64,000 nucleotides of DNA, from NCBI GenBank assembly GCA_029747015.1, contig JAKOGI010001352.1, positions 10,001-74,000 of the forward strand, read 5' to 3'. Source of the stretch: Carnegiea gigantea. Taxonomy: Eukaryota > Streptophyta > Magnoliopsida > Caryophyllales > Cactaceae. The stretch's first letter is position 1. Each line of letters opens with the position of its first letter. Below the pieces are notes generated by a model that saw only the letters and a program-made list of their open reading frames with translations, made no database searches and was not told the DNA's origin. A program made the position numbers and the translations under genes. This document shows positions 24,310-35,914 of this stretch, piece after piece.

Positions 24310-24640
24310 AACCTTAAGAATGGATTCTAGAATGGAGAAAATTTTCACTGTAGTCAAGGTTCCATGGGATAAAAATGTGAACATTGAAACATTTTATCTA
24401 ACGGGTGAAACCGATATTTGGTGGAACACTCTTAGGAATAGGCTCTTAGGGAATGACTTCATTTGGAGCCGATTTGTGAAAAACACTGCTCCGGATTGCT
24501 AAGTGGGAACTTGTAAATGCACATGGTATGGTAGCCCAGAGCACCTCATCGCTACTTGCTCCCGAAAACTGAAAGTTGTAGATAAGGGCTCTCACTTTCA
24601 AGGCCCGCAGCTGTAGGAAGGGCTTATGTGTTGAGCAAGA
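24310..24640 (+). pseudogene. gag: Element C gag remnant
   Basis: The gag capsid domain reads MEKIFTVVKVPWDKNVNIET, then FYLTGETDIWWNTLRNRLLG and FIWSRF, a standard plant gypsy gag signature, at 24337-24480. It is then cut: most of the capsid C terminus is missing, and sequence jumps to a knuckle-like CTWYGSPEHLIATC (about 24515-24555) in which the second zinc-binding cysteine is Tyr. Confidence 0.78.
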
Positions 24641-24689
24641 AGGAAGTTGCCACCTCTGGTGCAGCACTGAAGCTCTCTTTTAATTTCGA

Positions 24690-25200
24690 AGCCATTTTGT
24701 GTATTGATTGATTCAGTTGCCATTCATTCATTTGTATTCACACGATCTGCCATTCAAGTGAACCTTGAGAATAAGAAGGCAGAAACCAATTATGGAATCA
24801 AGTTCTCCAACGACTCTAAAGTTGAGTGTTCTGCATCCCATTGTTTCAATTACTATTGGTGACATAGTTTCCCCTGGAGTTCTGATTTAATTTGACTGGT
24901 CAGACTTTGATATCATTTTGGAAATGAGCTGGTTGTGTACTTATGGGGTCCAGATGGATTGTGATGACCCTAAGGTTATTTCAAGAGATGAACAAGGGAG
25001 AGAACTATGTTTCATGGTCACAGAGAGGAAAAACCTTGTCCTTCAAATTCTGTTATGGAAACAAGTGAGCTCTTATGTCAAGGATATGTTGTGTATTGGT
25101 GTTATGCTATTAACATTCATCCTAAGGAAGAACACGCAGAAGATATCCTTATAGCTTGCAAATTTATAGATGTTTTCTTGAAGAATTATCCGGAGTGCTC
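24690..25200 (+). pseudogene. Element C protease remnant
   Basis: Active-site segment LIDSVAIHSFVF (about 24703-24740), where the family has DSGA. The glycine is lost. Further on it reads FDIILEMSWLCTYGVQMDCD, matching the conserved end of gypsy proteases (ILGMDWL). Frame changes lie between. Confidence 0.75.
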
Positions 25201-25229
25201 TGCGAAGAGAAATTGATTATGGGATTGAA

Positions 25230-25930
25230 TTAATCCCTTATGCTCAACCTATCTCCAATGCCCCATGTCATATAGCTCCAACAGAGCTTAGAAAACTGAA
25301 GATTCAGTTAGATGAGCTATTACCGAAAGTATTTATCAGACTATCCAAATGTTCCCCAATGGGATGCGCAGTTCTATTTGTAAAGAAAAAGAATGGAACC
25401 TTGAGGTTATGCATTAATTTCAGGGAGTAGAACAAGATTACCATTAAAAACAAATACCCATCGCCCCAAGTAGATGACTGATCAACTGCAGGGAACATGA
25501 GTCTTATCTAAGATTGATTTGAGATCAGGGTACCATCAACTCAGGATTATACCTGAAGACATTACCAAAACTACACTACAGACAATGTTTGGGTCATGAT
25601 AAATTCACTGTAATGCTTTTTGGCCTAATCAATGGCCCCACAGCCTTTATGGATCTTATGAATAGAGTTTTAGACCATATCTAGACAAGTTGTGGTGGTG
25701 TTTATAAAAGATATCTTGAAACACTCCAAGGATAAAGATGAGCATATTGTTCATTTGAGGACAGTGTTATAGACCTTGAAGGAACATCAATTACATAGTA
25801 AATACAAGAAGCATGAGTATTGTTGGAAGCAATGGTATTTTTGGAACATATGGTTTCAAAGGAAGAGCTTAAGGTTGATTTACAAAAGGTGAAAGCAGTT
25901 ACAAAGTGCTCAAGACCCACAAATGCACTG
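25230..25930 (+). pseudogene. Element C reverse transcriptase remnant
   Basis: RT blocks in broken frames: LRKLKIQLDELL, then SPMGCAVLFVKKKNGTLRLC, NKITIKNKYPSPQVDD and VVVFIKDILKHSKDKDEH. The catalytic block is FIKD instead of the family's F/Y-x-DD, so one of the two catalytic aspartates is lost. Many stops. The palm block around FEIRVPS replaces DLRSGYHQ in a shifted frame. Confidence 0.8.
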
Positions 25931-25959
25931 AGATTAGAAACCGTTTGAGTTTAGTAGGG

Positions 25960-26330
25960 AATTATTGAGTTAAGGAAGGATTTGACAAATATTGTCCTCC
26001 CTGACCAATTTGTTGAAGAAAGCTATAAAGTTAGCATGAAGTTAAATTGGTGGCTTATGCCTCCCAACAACTCAAGCCTTATGAGAAGGATTACCAACCC
26101 ATGATATGGAGTTAGCAGCTGTAGTTTTCGCAGAGAAAATTTGGAGACATTACTTATATAGAGTACCATGCAAAATCAATACTAATCATCAAAGTTTGAA
26201 GTACATCTTCTCTCAAAAGAAGCTCAGTCTACATGAAATATCAGTTGTGGCAGAACTAATGTCAACCAAGAAAGAGAAATGTTATGGCAGATGCCCTGAA
26301 TAGGAAGGCACAACATGCATTGAACACTGT
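25960..26330 (+). pseudogene. Element C RNase H remnant
   Basis: Reads VAYASQQLKPYEKDYQP (about 26049-26100), then MELAAVVFAEKIWRHYLYR and INTNHQSLKYIFSQKK at 26106-26220, and VMADALNRKAQ at 26280-26310, the usual end of gypsy RNase H. The N-terminal DAS block is missing, so a deletion precedes it. Confidence 0.8.
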
Positions 26331-26469
26331 AGTAACAATTCAACTCAATCTATTGACAGAACTTAAGGATTTGGACATTCAATTAGTGTCGCACAGGAAG
26401 ACAAATGTTCAAATGTCAGCACTTACCTTGCAGTCCTCCCTAATGGAGGAAATTAGAGTGAATTAGGAT

Positions 26470-26720
26470 GATGATCCTGAGCTCCAAAGTATATAGCAAA
26501 ACCTTAAGAAAGGGATTCAATTTCAATGGACTTTGTCATGGGATTCCGTTAGATATAGTGTATGATCAAGATCAAAGATTTCAAGCCTATTATGACAAGC
26601 ACTTCAAAGAGCCTTTAGAAGTAGATTGAACTTTTGCAGTTCTTATCATTCTGAAACAGATGGGCAAGCATATAAGAATATTAATGGATCAACTCTTTTA
26701 AGTTGGAGCCTGTAGTACTT
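26470..26720 (+). pseudogene. Element C integrase scraps
   Basis: Only fragments remain: MDFVMGF (first catalytic aspartate), directly followed by LDIVYDQDQRF (second aspartate region) and YHSETDGQA. The spacing between them is too short, so a large internal deletion removed most of the core. The zinc-binding N terminus is not recognisable. Confidence 0.62.
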
Positions 26721-27059
26721 TATGACCTACGACCAATATTTGCATTTGAAGAAAGTATGGAACTCCCAGCAGTCAATATTGTAATAGCACCAGCAGAGAA
26801 TCCTTCATTAAACATCAGGATAAAATGACGGCAGACATTGACAATAAATCATCTTATGGGTCATGAAGATCTTCTCCAGCATTTAATAAGGTGACACATG
26901 TTAGAAGATTCTTAAAAATATCCTATTGAAAGCAACAGAAATGCTATGTTGATAAAAGAAGGAGATTTCTGGACTTTCATGTATATAACAAGGTTTTTCA
27001 GAAAGTTTCATCAATTAAGGGTCTAAGAAAGCTTCACCATATCAGTTCATTGAAAGGTC

Positions 27060-27412
27060 GAATTCCATAACTTGCCTACCAGATCTGCCTATATAACTCG
27101 AACATGTGCATAACGTGTTTCTTACCTCGCAATTCAGCCAATACATTTTAGATCCTGACCACGATGTCATAATCAAATCTATTGCAGTCATTGGGGGTCT
27201 TGTGTTTTAAGAGCACCCAGTTCAGATGTTATATCATAGGATTAAGTAGTTAAGCATTAAGCAGATATCTTTAACCAAATTACTTTGCGCAAATGATACC
27301 TCCTCAGAAGCTACTTGACAAACTGAGAAACAAGTAAAAGCCAAGTACCCATGCTTATTTGAAATAACCTTGCATGTTTTAACAAAGTTCATAAGTTTCG
27401 AGGACGAAACTC
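27060..27412 (+). pseudogene. Element C integrase C terminus with chromodomain-like tail
   Basis: Reads HVHNVFLTSQFSQYILDPDH (a mutated HDVFHVS-type motif), then EATxQTEKQVKAKYPCLFE, in which x is a TGA stop where chromovirus tails have Trp. This tail is the chromodomain-related CR motif that targets chromoviruses to heterochromatin (family knowledge). It ends at SFEDE just before the purine tract. Confidence 0.72.
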
Positions 27413-27414
27413 TT

Positions 27415-27428
27415 TAAGGGGGGAAGGC
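27415..27428 (+). other. Element C polypurine tract
   Basis: AAGGGGGGAAGGC directly before the 3' LTR start TGTAATAG. This is the plus-strand primer site in LTR elements. Confidence 0.85.
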
Positions 27429-30400
27429 TGTAATAGCCCGACCCTAAATCATGTTTATTTATTTAATTAAGCCATGTTATTAATTTTTCACATTTATTTT
27501 TCTCACTTAATCATCCTGGCTGGGAGAATTTAATTTTGGGCCCCACGTTGCAATTCAAGTTTTATTTACCGTACTAATTTCAGGAAAATTGATAGTAGGT
27601 CTCGATAATTATGATTTAAAAGATTAAATTACTTTTCATGTTATCACATTTAATTTTGAGCTTCGGAAAAACAAATTTAATTAATCGCACCCGGTTTGGT
27701 ATTTTTTTCCCCAACCCGGGCTCATTTAACGCCAATTTCGGCCCAACAAGTTTCGAATCCATTTGTTTAGCTAATTACCATCATTACTCCTAATTTTCAT
27801 TAGCAAGAGATATTTTGGAGGATAAAATCTCAGCCAAGTCTTTTGCTTTGCCTTCATTGCATTTCTAGCCAAGTAAAATGCATAAACCAACTAAGCAAGC
27901 AAGACCATCTTCTTCCTCCTCCGCCTCCTCCTCCACGACTGACTTCTGCCCAGCCTGCTGCCACCATCTTTTGCCGCCAGCTAGGGCTGCTGCCAGCCAG
28001 CCCCACCACCACAGCACCACCAGCTGCCACCCCCTCAACCACCACTAGCACCAAACACAATACCACCTTCACATCTTCTTATATTCAAGCTTAAGTGAGG
28101 TAATCTTTAAATCCAACTTTATTTAATTCTTGGTTTTATGTTAGTTTTGATCATAAATCATGTTGTTTTGATGCAATCAAGAATTATTTTGATATTTTAT
28201 TGGTTGGATCATATTGAAAACACGTAATCTTTGAAGTTGTTCATGATCATGCAAGTTTAGGTGGTGATGATGGATTTTGATTATTTAAAATAAGATTTTG
28301 TGATCTTTGGTGTTGGTAATGAATATTGAGATGTTTATGTTGATTTAGATGAGTCAAAGAGTGATTTTAATGGGTGGTTATGTGAAGAAAAGATTGAAAA
28401 TATGTGAGTTAGAGCTGAGAAATAGACTTAAAACAGGGGCCACTTTCGGAATTAACTGGTACTATTTGGCACATCACAAAATTGTATTTTTGGTGAGTGA
28501 TAGCCTGATGCATTAGCTTTCAATAGGCTCTAGAATTAGTCAATTTCGAGTTGTGTGGACAAGGTTATGACTAATTTACTGAAGACTGCGCAGAATGCAT
28601 CGAAACTGGGAGCATATTTGAACAGGAGAATTTACGGAAAAAGTGGTATTGATTGGGGTACTGAAAAATTGTGATTTTTTGTGTGTGGATAGATCAATGA
28701 GTTATCTTTCACATGCCTTTTGAATAACCTTAATCTGAGTTCTGTAAAAAAAGTTATGGTCGTTTTGCTACGACTGTGCAAATTAGACCAAAGTTGTGCA
28801 CAGTTGTGTTCTAGCCCAATTTTAGGGACCTTACTATGTGAATCATGTTTTGTGTCCTTGATAAACATTTTATAGGATTTCCTAAGCTTTATGTATTGGG
28901 GCTTTATATCTCAATTGGAGGTCGGGAGTGAAAGATATGGATTTTCTAATACAGACCATCAAACGGTAACATGAGTGAATACAGAAATCGTGATATTTGG
29001 AAATATTTTCAGAAGTTTCTATATAATTATGGATATTGCAAGGAAACTACAAAGCGTAGTGAGTTCAACAAGTTTGATTATGTATAGAAGCTTACTTTAG
29101 TTTGAAAATCAAGTTAAGTGAGCCTGAAAATGAAATTTCAAAAGTGGGTGCAGTAATGACTCAAATTAGCGTCTATCAGATCAACTGAGGTTATTTGAGC
29201 TTTTTATGAACCTCACAACACCTCTCATGCCATTGAACCTTCTATTATCCATTTCAGAGGCATTAACCATTCTATTATCCATTTCAGAAGTATCATAGTT
29301 TCCATTATCCATTTCAGAAATATCAGAAACTCATATTTCATTTATATCAATTAAATTGTTTTCATTATTACCTTAATCATTTCCATTTGGTCTATTTTGC
29401 TTCAATTTGTTGCATTTCAAGTTTGATAAACCTAGCTGATTTATTATTCAGATCATTTTGGTTTAAGTTATCTTATATTGAATTAAAATCGGTTCATTTT
29501 GGTTTAACTTGTCTTATATTGAATTATTGGAATTGTAGAAGTCTTTTTAAATAAATCAATTTCCATTAAAGTTACAAATTATGTCAGTGAATATGGTTTA
29601 CTAACTACATTTACCTATAATTATATTTCTTTAGCAGAATCGGGGCCTAGTCTATTGTTTCCATTGTGCATAAGTATTATCAAGTGAAATATCATTTTAA
29701 AGATTTCAGGCACATCGATTGCTTGTATCTTTAGAAATCCGAGTGTATTTATCAACGTTATCATGTTTTGATAAGTACATCAATGAATTAGTTTACACAG
29801 TAATTTATCAGTTAATTAGTGACCCCATCAGTTATCATCTATAGGGCATTCGCCCTTCAGTTACCCGCACGGCTTTAGGCCAAGTCCCCGATCGGCTTGG
29901 CAGGCGTACACCTATCCATAGATCGTAACAGTATCAAGGGGTTCACTATCAGATAATAAGTAGCAATGCAATTTTACATTCATCTCATTCAATGTTTTAA
30001 CTTAAATTGAATTGCAAAGCGGGCGCCCAAACAATTTATTCAGAGATCATTTAACAATTCAGGAATGCATGTACTGAGTTTCGGCTCACAGTTTGAAATG
30101 TTTTTCATATTTTATTTTAGACAAATGCTTAGAGAATTGCCCTCATGCTAACAAATCAGTTGAAGAGAATAATTGAAGTAAGGAAATTCGGATAGATCAG
30201 AAGTAATGCAGTATATGCATACTTTCAAGCTGTATATTGAATTCTTCAGTGGATGGAGATGCAGATTACATGGTGAATTGTTTTTACTATAGTGTAAAGG
30301 TCTTATATTGGTTAACAGTTGATTATGTATGGATTGATCAGGTGTGTACGTATATGTTTGAGGTTATGCTTAACTATATTATTTATAGTACTCATGTTTC

Positions 30401-30518
30401 AAGCCTTGTCCTTTTTGGACGGCGTTAACGCCCCTATCATTGGGTTTATCAGATTATAATTGAGGGATTATTAAGAAAAATACAAACAGTGAATCATGTT
30501 TAATTTGGGGGCGTTACA
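27429..30518 (+). repeat. Element C 3' LTR
   Basis: 3090 bp, aligned throughout by eye with 19284-22331. The extra length comes mostly from a 41-bp-period local duplication at 29454-29526, where the 5' LTR has one copy at 21308-21339. It ends GGGGGCGTTACA, followed by the AAGAG target duplication. Confidence 0.93.
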
Positions 30519-30523
30519 AAGAG
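30519..30523 (+). other. Target site duplication of element C, right copy (AAGAG)
   Basis: Directly follows the 3' LTR end and is identical to 19279-19283. Element A's integrase coding sequence resumes here. Confidence 0.95.
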
Positions 30524-31594
30524 CACCAAACACCATGATGGCATTCAGGTAGTGGTCGACAAACTAACTAATGCTACTCATTTTCTCGCAATTAGGATCA
30601 CATTCACTTCAGAGCAACTCGCTGATCTATATATCTAGGAGATAGTCAGGTTACATGGTGTGCTCCTTAGTATTACCTCAGACAGGGATATCAAGTTCAC
30701 TACTAAATTCTAGAATCGATTCCAAGCATCAATGGGTATTAAATTGCATTTAAGAATAACATTTCATTCTCAAACAGATGGGAAGTCAGAAAGGACAATC
30801 CAAACCTTAGAGGACAAGTTGAAGGCTTGTGCCCTAGACTATGCGGGTAGGTGGGATTGTTACTTGCCATTAGTAGAGTTTGTCTGCAACAATAGATATC
30901 CCGCTAGCATTAGGATGGCCCAATTTGAAGCATTGTATGGACGACGTTGTAAAACACCTGTTTGTTAGGATGAATAGGGCAAAGAGAACCATCTAAAGTA
31001 GAGTTGATTGACCAAGTCAATGAGGTGGTTAAAACCATTAGGGAAAGACTTCAAATAGCTCAAAGTAGATAGAAGAATTATGCGAACAAAACAAGAAGGC
31101 TGTTGGAATTTGAAGTAGGAGATCATGTATTTATAAGAGTTTCACCTCTTAAGGGGCGTCTATGACTTGGGCAAAAAGGTTAAGCTTAGTCGTCGGTTCA
31201 TCAAGTCGTTTGAAATCCTTTAAAAAGTGGGAAAGGTGGCTTACCGATTGGCCTTGCCACCGTCTCTTCAAGGCATACATGAGGTGTTTCATGTTTGCAA
31301 CCTGTGCAAGTCTGTTCGTGATACAAATCACATAATCCGCTATGAAACCCTTCAAATCAAAGAGAATCTTACCATTATGAAAGAACTGATATGCTTCCTA
31401 GAAAGGAGAGAAAGGAAGCTGAGAAACAAAACTCTACCTTACGTCAAGATTTTGTGGAAGTATCACAAAGTGGCTGAAGCAATCTAGGAGCTTGAACGTG
31501 ATATGTGCGAAAAGTATCACATCCTGTTAGCAATAGGTAACTAAAATTTTGAGGACCAAATTTCTTAGGGACCAAATTTCTTAGGTGGGGAAAG
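30524..31594 (+). pseudogene. Element A integrase core and chromodomain-like tail
   Basis: After element C it reads VVVDKLTNATHFLAI, TSEQLADLYI, then the second catalytic aspartate in ITSDRDIKF, FHSQTDGKSERTIQTLE with the catalytic glutamate, and FEALYGRRCKTP (30732-30968). The C-terminal part gives KVAYRLALPPSLQGIHEVFH, then IKENLTIMKEL, and the tail VKILWKYHKVAEAI followed by a stop and ELERDMCEKYHILL. The stop stands where the family has Trp. A purine tract at about 31583-31594 leads into the 3' LTR. An 18-bp motif around ACCAAATTTCTTAGG is doubled at about 31554-31586. Confidence 0.87.
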
Positions 31595-34500
31595 TGTAAG
31601 GACTATGAAATTTCATTTTAGTTGATTACATGAGTTAGATTAATTTAACAGTCTTATTGGCTAATTTTGTGATTATGTGACGTTTTATTTTAGGTAAAAT
31701 AGTTGCTTACAACTATTTGTTGTTTAGTTGGTTGTTTTAATTTTTTGAAATTTAGGTGTTTATATTTTGGTTGCTCAATTTGTGTTAATACTAGTTGAAT
31801 TAGGTCAAACCCTAATGGTGGATATTTTTCCCAATTCAATTATTGGGTTAAAAGTGAAAAAGGAAAAGAGGAAAGAGTTTATGTGGGTGGGGGTTTCCCA
31901 CATAACCTTGGCAACTAAAAGGAAAAACAAAAGAAGGGGGGAAAAAAAAAGAAAGGGGGGGTTAGTCAGTAATGCCAGCAGGAGGATTTACTTAACTCAC
32001 ACACATCACAACCATAGTCAGACATGGCAGAGAGAAAGGGGAGAAAGAAAGAGAGGAAAGAGAGGAAGAAGAAGGGAGCAAGAGTTGATGAGGAAGAAGA
32101 AGAAGAGGAGGAAACGCTTGGGAAGAAGAAGGGAACTCAAGCAACACTCTAATCTTGCAATTCTAGCATTTTCAACCGAAATCCTCAAGGGGGTAACTCT
32201 TTCCCTAAATTACATTAATTTAGAATTAAATTTATTTTTTAGTTTATGTTGAATGTTGGTGATTATGAGTAGAAACTAGCATTATTAGTTGAGTTGTTAA
32301 AATTTTGAAGGCAGGCATGGTGTTGATAATTAGAGTTTGTTGGATTTTGAGAGATGTTTGGATGTATTAGGATTTCGATGAGCACTGGAGACTAAATAGA
32401 TAGATCCATATCTTTTTGTTGGACTACCATGAGATTTATATGGCTAATTGCTGGAATTTTTGGGAATAAAGTTAGAACCACGATTTTAGTGGTTTATGGA
32501 TTAAGGCATGTATGACTATTGAATGATGTAGAAAAGGTTTAGCTTGGAACAAAAAAGGGAATAAAGGAACGAGAAATTTGATGGAGATTAACAAAGAAAA
32601 AGAGGAGTTTATATGTACATTTAATACACTCTTAAAATTTGGACTGGATTTTAGATACTGGAAGTAATATGTTAATGATGGGCACTGGAAAGTTTTGGAC
32701 ATGGGTCCTAGGTTATGTGCCCTTAACTAAAGAGATATTTTAGTGTAGTCAGACTAATAGTGTTGTGGTAAGAAGTGATATCTGAGATTATAGATTATGC
32801 TTGAAGACTTTAAGTAGCTTCCTTGGTTGTATTAATCAATTGTTAGCCTTGTTAATGTTTTCATGATTTTTTATGGCATCTTTATTATTTAAAATATTTT
32901 CTTAACTAATCAGTTGTTATTTTGACAATGACATTTAAAGTGTGTTGGCTGCATGACCAGGACAATGGTAAGCCTAATGGATGCGAATTTGTTTTACAAA
33001 GTGAATAAGACCAAAATGTATATTTCATGCTTTATGATTGGCATTTGTGTTACCATGGCTTTAAGTGTTATTGGAATGCTTACCAAGTTTTGAAAAACTA
33101 CTTTGTTTCTAAATAAAATTGGTTGAGTGGTTAAAGTTTTAAAAATGGATTGTGATTGCAAAAGTTGTATTTATGTGAAAAGACTTTGTGGTTGAGAATA
33201 ATTAAAGGGCTTGCATTATAGTCGGGCTCCAAAGAATTGTGAGGCACATGCATTCTAGATGTAGGGATTCCCAATACGTTCTAGGTTTTCAAAGATTAAC
33301 CTATGCATTTCAGATTAATATTATCCCAAAGAGAGTAAAGTACATCCTGGTCTTTGGTATATCTCAGGAACCTAAGTGTCTAGCGCGTATGCGTCTAACC
33401 CATATTGAGCAGGAACTGGCAACTACCAACTAAAAATGCTCTAAGAATAAATTTTAATCCAATAAGTGATGTGTTGTGAATTTCTAAGGGTTTTAACCAT
33501 AAATAGTATTTTAAAAAAGGATTTCAGTTTCATTCATCCAAACTAAAAATGTGTTTTCACACTGTTTGCATGTGTCTTGCGTAAAGGTGATTGAAAATAT
33601 TTTAAATGGTGCATATGTGCCACTTTGGTGAACTTTGCATTCAGCACCTAATTGAACGAAGGCTTCAGTTTTATTCTACTGAAAGCTACAAAAAGCGATT
33701 TCTCACCCTACACTGCTATTATGCCACTATTAATTGAGTGATATTAAGTGATGTACGATGTGTAAATGTTTTGGGTTTTAAGTAAGCATGTGTAAAGTCG
33801 GTTAACCAGAGTTTCGGTTAATTGATTTTTCGGTTCACAAAAATTCCAAACCGTGACTGAACCAAAAATTTTGATTAACCATTTTTCGGTTAACCTTTGC
33901 TTTGTCCAAAACCCGAACCGTAACCAAACCGAAAAAGTCAGTAAAACCAGTTTTTCGGTTTGATTAACTGATTTTTCGGTTCAGTTACCAGTTAACCATT
34001 CACAAATAATAAAAAATGTATACTTTTTTACCTAAATTTTTCTTTTTTTATGTTTAAGTTCTTTTCATAAAAATTAAACCTTGGTTACCATTTATAAATC
34101 TTAAAAAGGTGCCCTTTGTTACCTATACTTTTTTTATATAATATTTTAAAAAACAAATGATTTTTGGTTTGGTTAACTGCCGGTTAATCGAATTTTCAAA
34201 TTGTTCGAACCGTAATCGAACTGAAAACTAAAAATCTTTTTCGGTTCGGTTAACCAAACTAATTTTTTTGAAAAATGTGTTCGGCTAACCAGCTTTTCGG
34301 TTTAGTTTTTTAGTTTTTCAGTTCGGCCTTTGGTTTTGGGTTGTTTTGCACACCACTAGTTTTTAGGGTGTTGGTTATTAACTGAGCGTATGGTTTGCTC
34401 ACCCCCTCTTTTTACCCATTTTCAGGTTCGAAGAAAGTTTTGTCATCATGGAAGAACACTTCTTTTGCTTGTTCTCACATGTTGGGGGATGTTGATGCAT

Positions 34501-35011
34501 TACTTTATTTTGTTCTAATGCTCCTCCTGTAACTTGGTTGATGTGGATGTGTATCTTTTGGACTTGTATTGTTGTAACATATTGATAGTTTGACTTGTTG
34601 GCCTCCTTAGGGCGAATGCCACCTGCCTCGTCCCTAAACATGTTGTAACATTTCCTTAAGTGTGTCATAAGTTGGTTGATATCCGGTTATGTAACCCATA
34701 AAGACTTCGTTTATTTCTCAAACGATTTAGTGATTGATTATAATAGATGATGTGTACTTCAAGCAGGCAGCTCGTGGAGTGGGAGACACAATTGCTCCTA
34801 ATGGTTCATTTTTAGGTTACCTTGTTTTTAGTCCTTGCTAAGCATGACTATTCAAGTGGGACCTAATTTTTATCTTTCTTAAGAAAAATTCGCACTCTTT
34901 GCTATTTTATAAGCTCTTTAAGGACCATTTTAACTTTTAATTTAACCTTAAGGATTCCATAATGGAGTCTTGATGATGTAATATCCCTCATAGGGAAAGA
35001 CCGATGTTACA
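31595..35011 (+). repeat. Element A 3' LTR with an internal insertion
   Basis: Starts TGTAAGGACTATGAAA and ends GATGTTACA. Aligned with 593-3490 and 55007-57729. It is longer because of the hAT-like insertion at 33784-34360. Without that it is about 2.84 kb. Open frames such as 31767-32252 come from GA-rich DNA. Confidence 0.87.
33784..34360. mobile_element. hAT-like non-autonomous element in A's 3' LTR
   Basis: 577 bp present only in this LTR copy. It is filled with CGGTTAACC and TTTCGGTT motifs on both strands. The right end in reverse reads ACTAGTGGTGTGCAAAAC and the left end reads CATGTGTAAAG, weak inverted termini of the hAT MITE type. Flanks TTTTAAGT (33776-33783) and TTTTAGGG (34361-34368) are a plausible aged 8-bp target duplication; empty copies read TTTTAAGC and TTTTAAGG. 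No coding capacity. Confidence 0.7.
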
Positions 35012-35914
35012 CACACACACTCAAAAGAAGATAGGAAAATCATTCCTACATTTCAAATTTTGGGATGTTGGATTACTCTAGCATATTTCAAAGTATAAGT
35101 AATTTATTACAATCACATACATTACTCTTTTAAAGAAAATTAAGTAGTATTCAGATTGTCATAATTAATATGTAATTAAATACTTATTTTCTTTACTCCA
35201 ATAAGATCATTGTAACATATTAATAATACATAAAATAATATAGAAATATTTTTTAAAATACCTAGCAAAAGAAATACAGTTATCAGTACCATTGTCATAC
35301 CCAAAAATAAATTAACAATTATCAAATAATTTTAGAAATTGAAGTATTACACGTGACTAATGTATGCATTATATAACATCAAAGGTAGTTACGATGAATT
35401 TCAAACGTTATCTAATTCTATTTCATGAGCTATTAAAGACTTCGCTACTCTTAATTCCTTACCAAATCAATTTAAGGGTTCTAAATAATGATAATATGAG
35501 CAAATTATGTGACTTTCATTATAGAGAAGTTATTATATCAAATAAATATACCAAAAGTATGACATTATAATGATTATGCATTTTGTCTTTCAAGTTAACC
35601 ATAGTTTTTGATATAGATAATTATAATTTACATTGACCATGGTTATGAGTAAGTCCTAAAAATAATTAAAATAAAAAAATAAAAAAATTCGTATGGGATG
35701 TCAAAAACTAGTTATATTATTAAAAGTTTTAATGAATTTCTCTTCTGATTTGGAAGGGAGATGGAAGACCCCCACCAAAAAATTACCCTGCTATCCCTAC
35801 GCGTAAGTAAAATTTTGATGGTCCTGGAATTAGAACGAGGCTTTAAAACCATGTGGAGCAAGCAGTTCTTAACAGTTCATACATGGCACGTGAGGAGCTC
35901 CATTCAATGGAGAC
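35012..35914. other. 3' flank of element A, duplicated at 57730-58599
   Basis: AT-rich DNA without a recognised gene. It matches the DNA after D's 3' LTR stepwise: AAAGAAGATA, GGATTACTCTAGCATATTTC and AAGGTAGTTACGATGAATTT have counterparts in the same order at 57740-58130. Since it lies outside the LTR, the match shows duplication of a chromosome segment. Frames at 35364-35570 and 35761-36077 have no recognised domain. Confidence 0.65.

Larger units (their letters stand above)
19284..30518 (+). mobile_element. Element C: chromovirus-like Ty3/gypsy retrotransposon inserted in A's integrase
   Basis: 11.2 kb with LTRs of 3048 and 3090 bp, both TGTAATAG...GCGTTACA, flanked by AAGAG on both sides. 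Internal genes on + are heavily decayed: gag, protease, RT, RNase H, integrase scraps, and a chromodomain-like tail ending in CLFE. The LTRs differ by only some 5-6% by eye, so the insertion is younger than A and B. The internal region nevertheless shows large deletions, so it was probably already defective when it transposed or was lifted by a partner (inference). Confidence 0.9.
593..35011 (+). mobile_element. Element A: Tekay-like Ty3/gypsy chromovirus, decayed, split by B and C
   Basis: A full-length but dead LTR retrotransposon. Order on + is 5' LTR, tRNA-iMet primer site, gag, protease, [element B], RT, RNase H, integrase N part, [element C], integrase core, chromodomain-like tail, purine tract, 3' LTR. 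Protease-RT-RNase H-integrase order defines Ty3/gypsy. LTRs near 2.9 kb and a C-terminal tail with spaced KILW and ELERDM motifs fit the Tekay/Del chromovirus group (inference from family knowledge). Flanks CCCAC (588-592) and CACAC (35012-35016) match at 4 of 5 bases and may be the aged target duplication. Every domain carries stops or frameshifts. Confidence 0.85.

Noticed and set aside
32040..32110. Possible nuclear-protein gene with KR clusters
   Set aside because: GA-rich LTR DNA. The same place in the other LTR copies lacks the frame.
31767..32252. 161-codon frame in A's 3' LTR
   Set aside because: It lies wholly in LTR sequence, is K/R-rich from a GA tract, and is not kept in the other two LTR copies.
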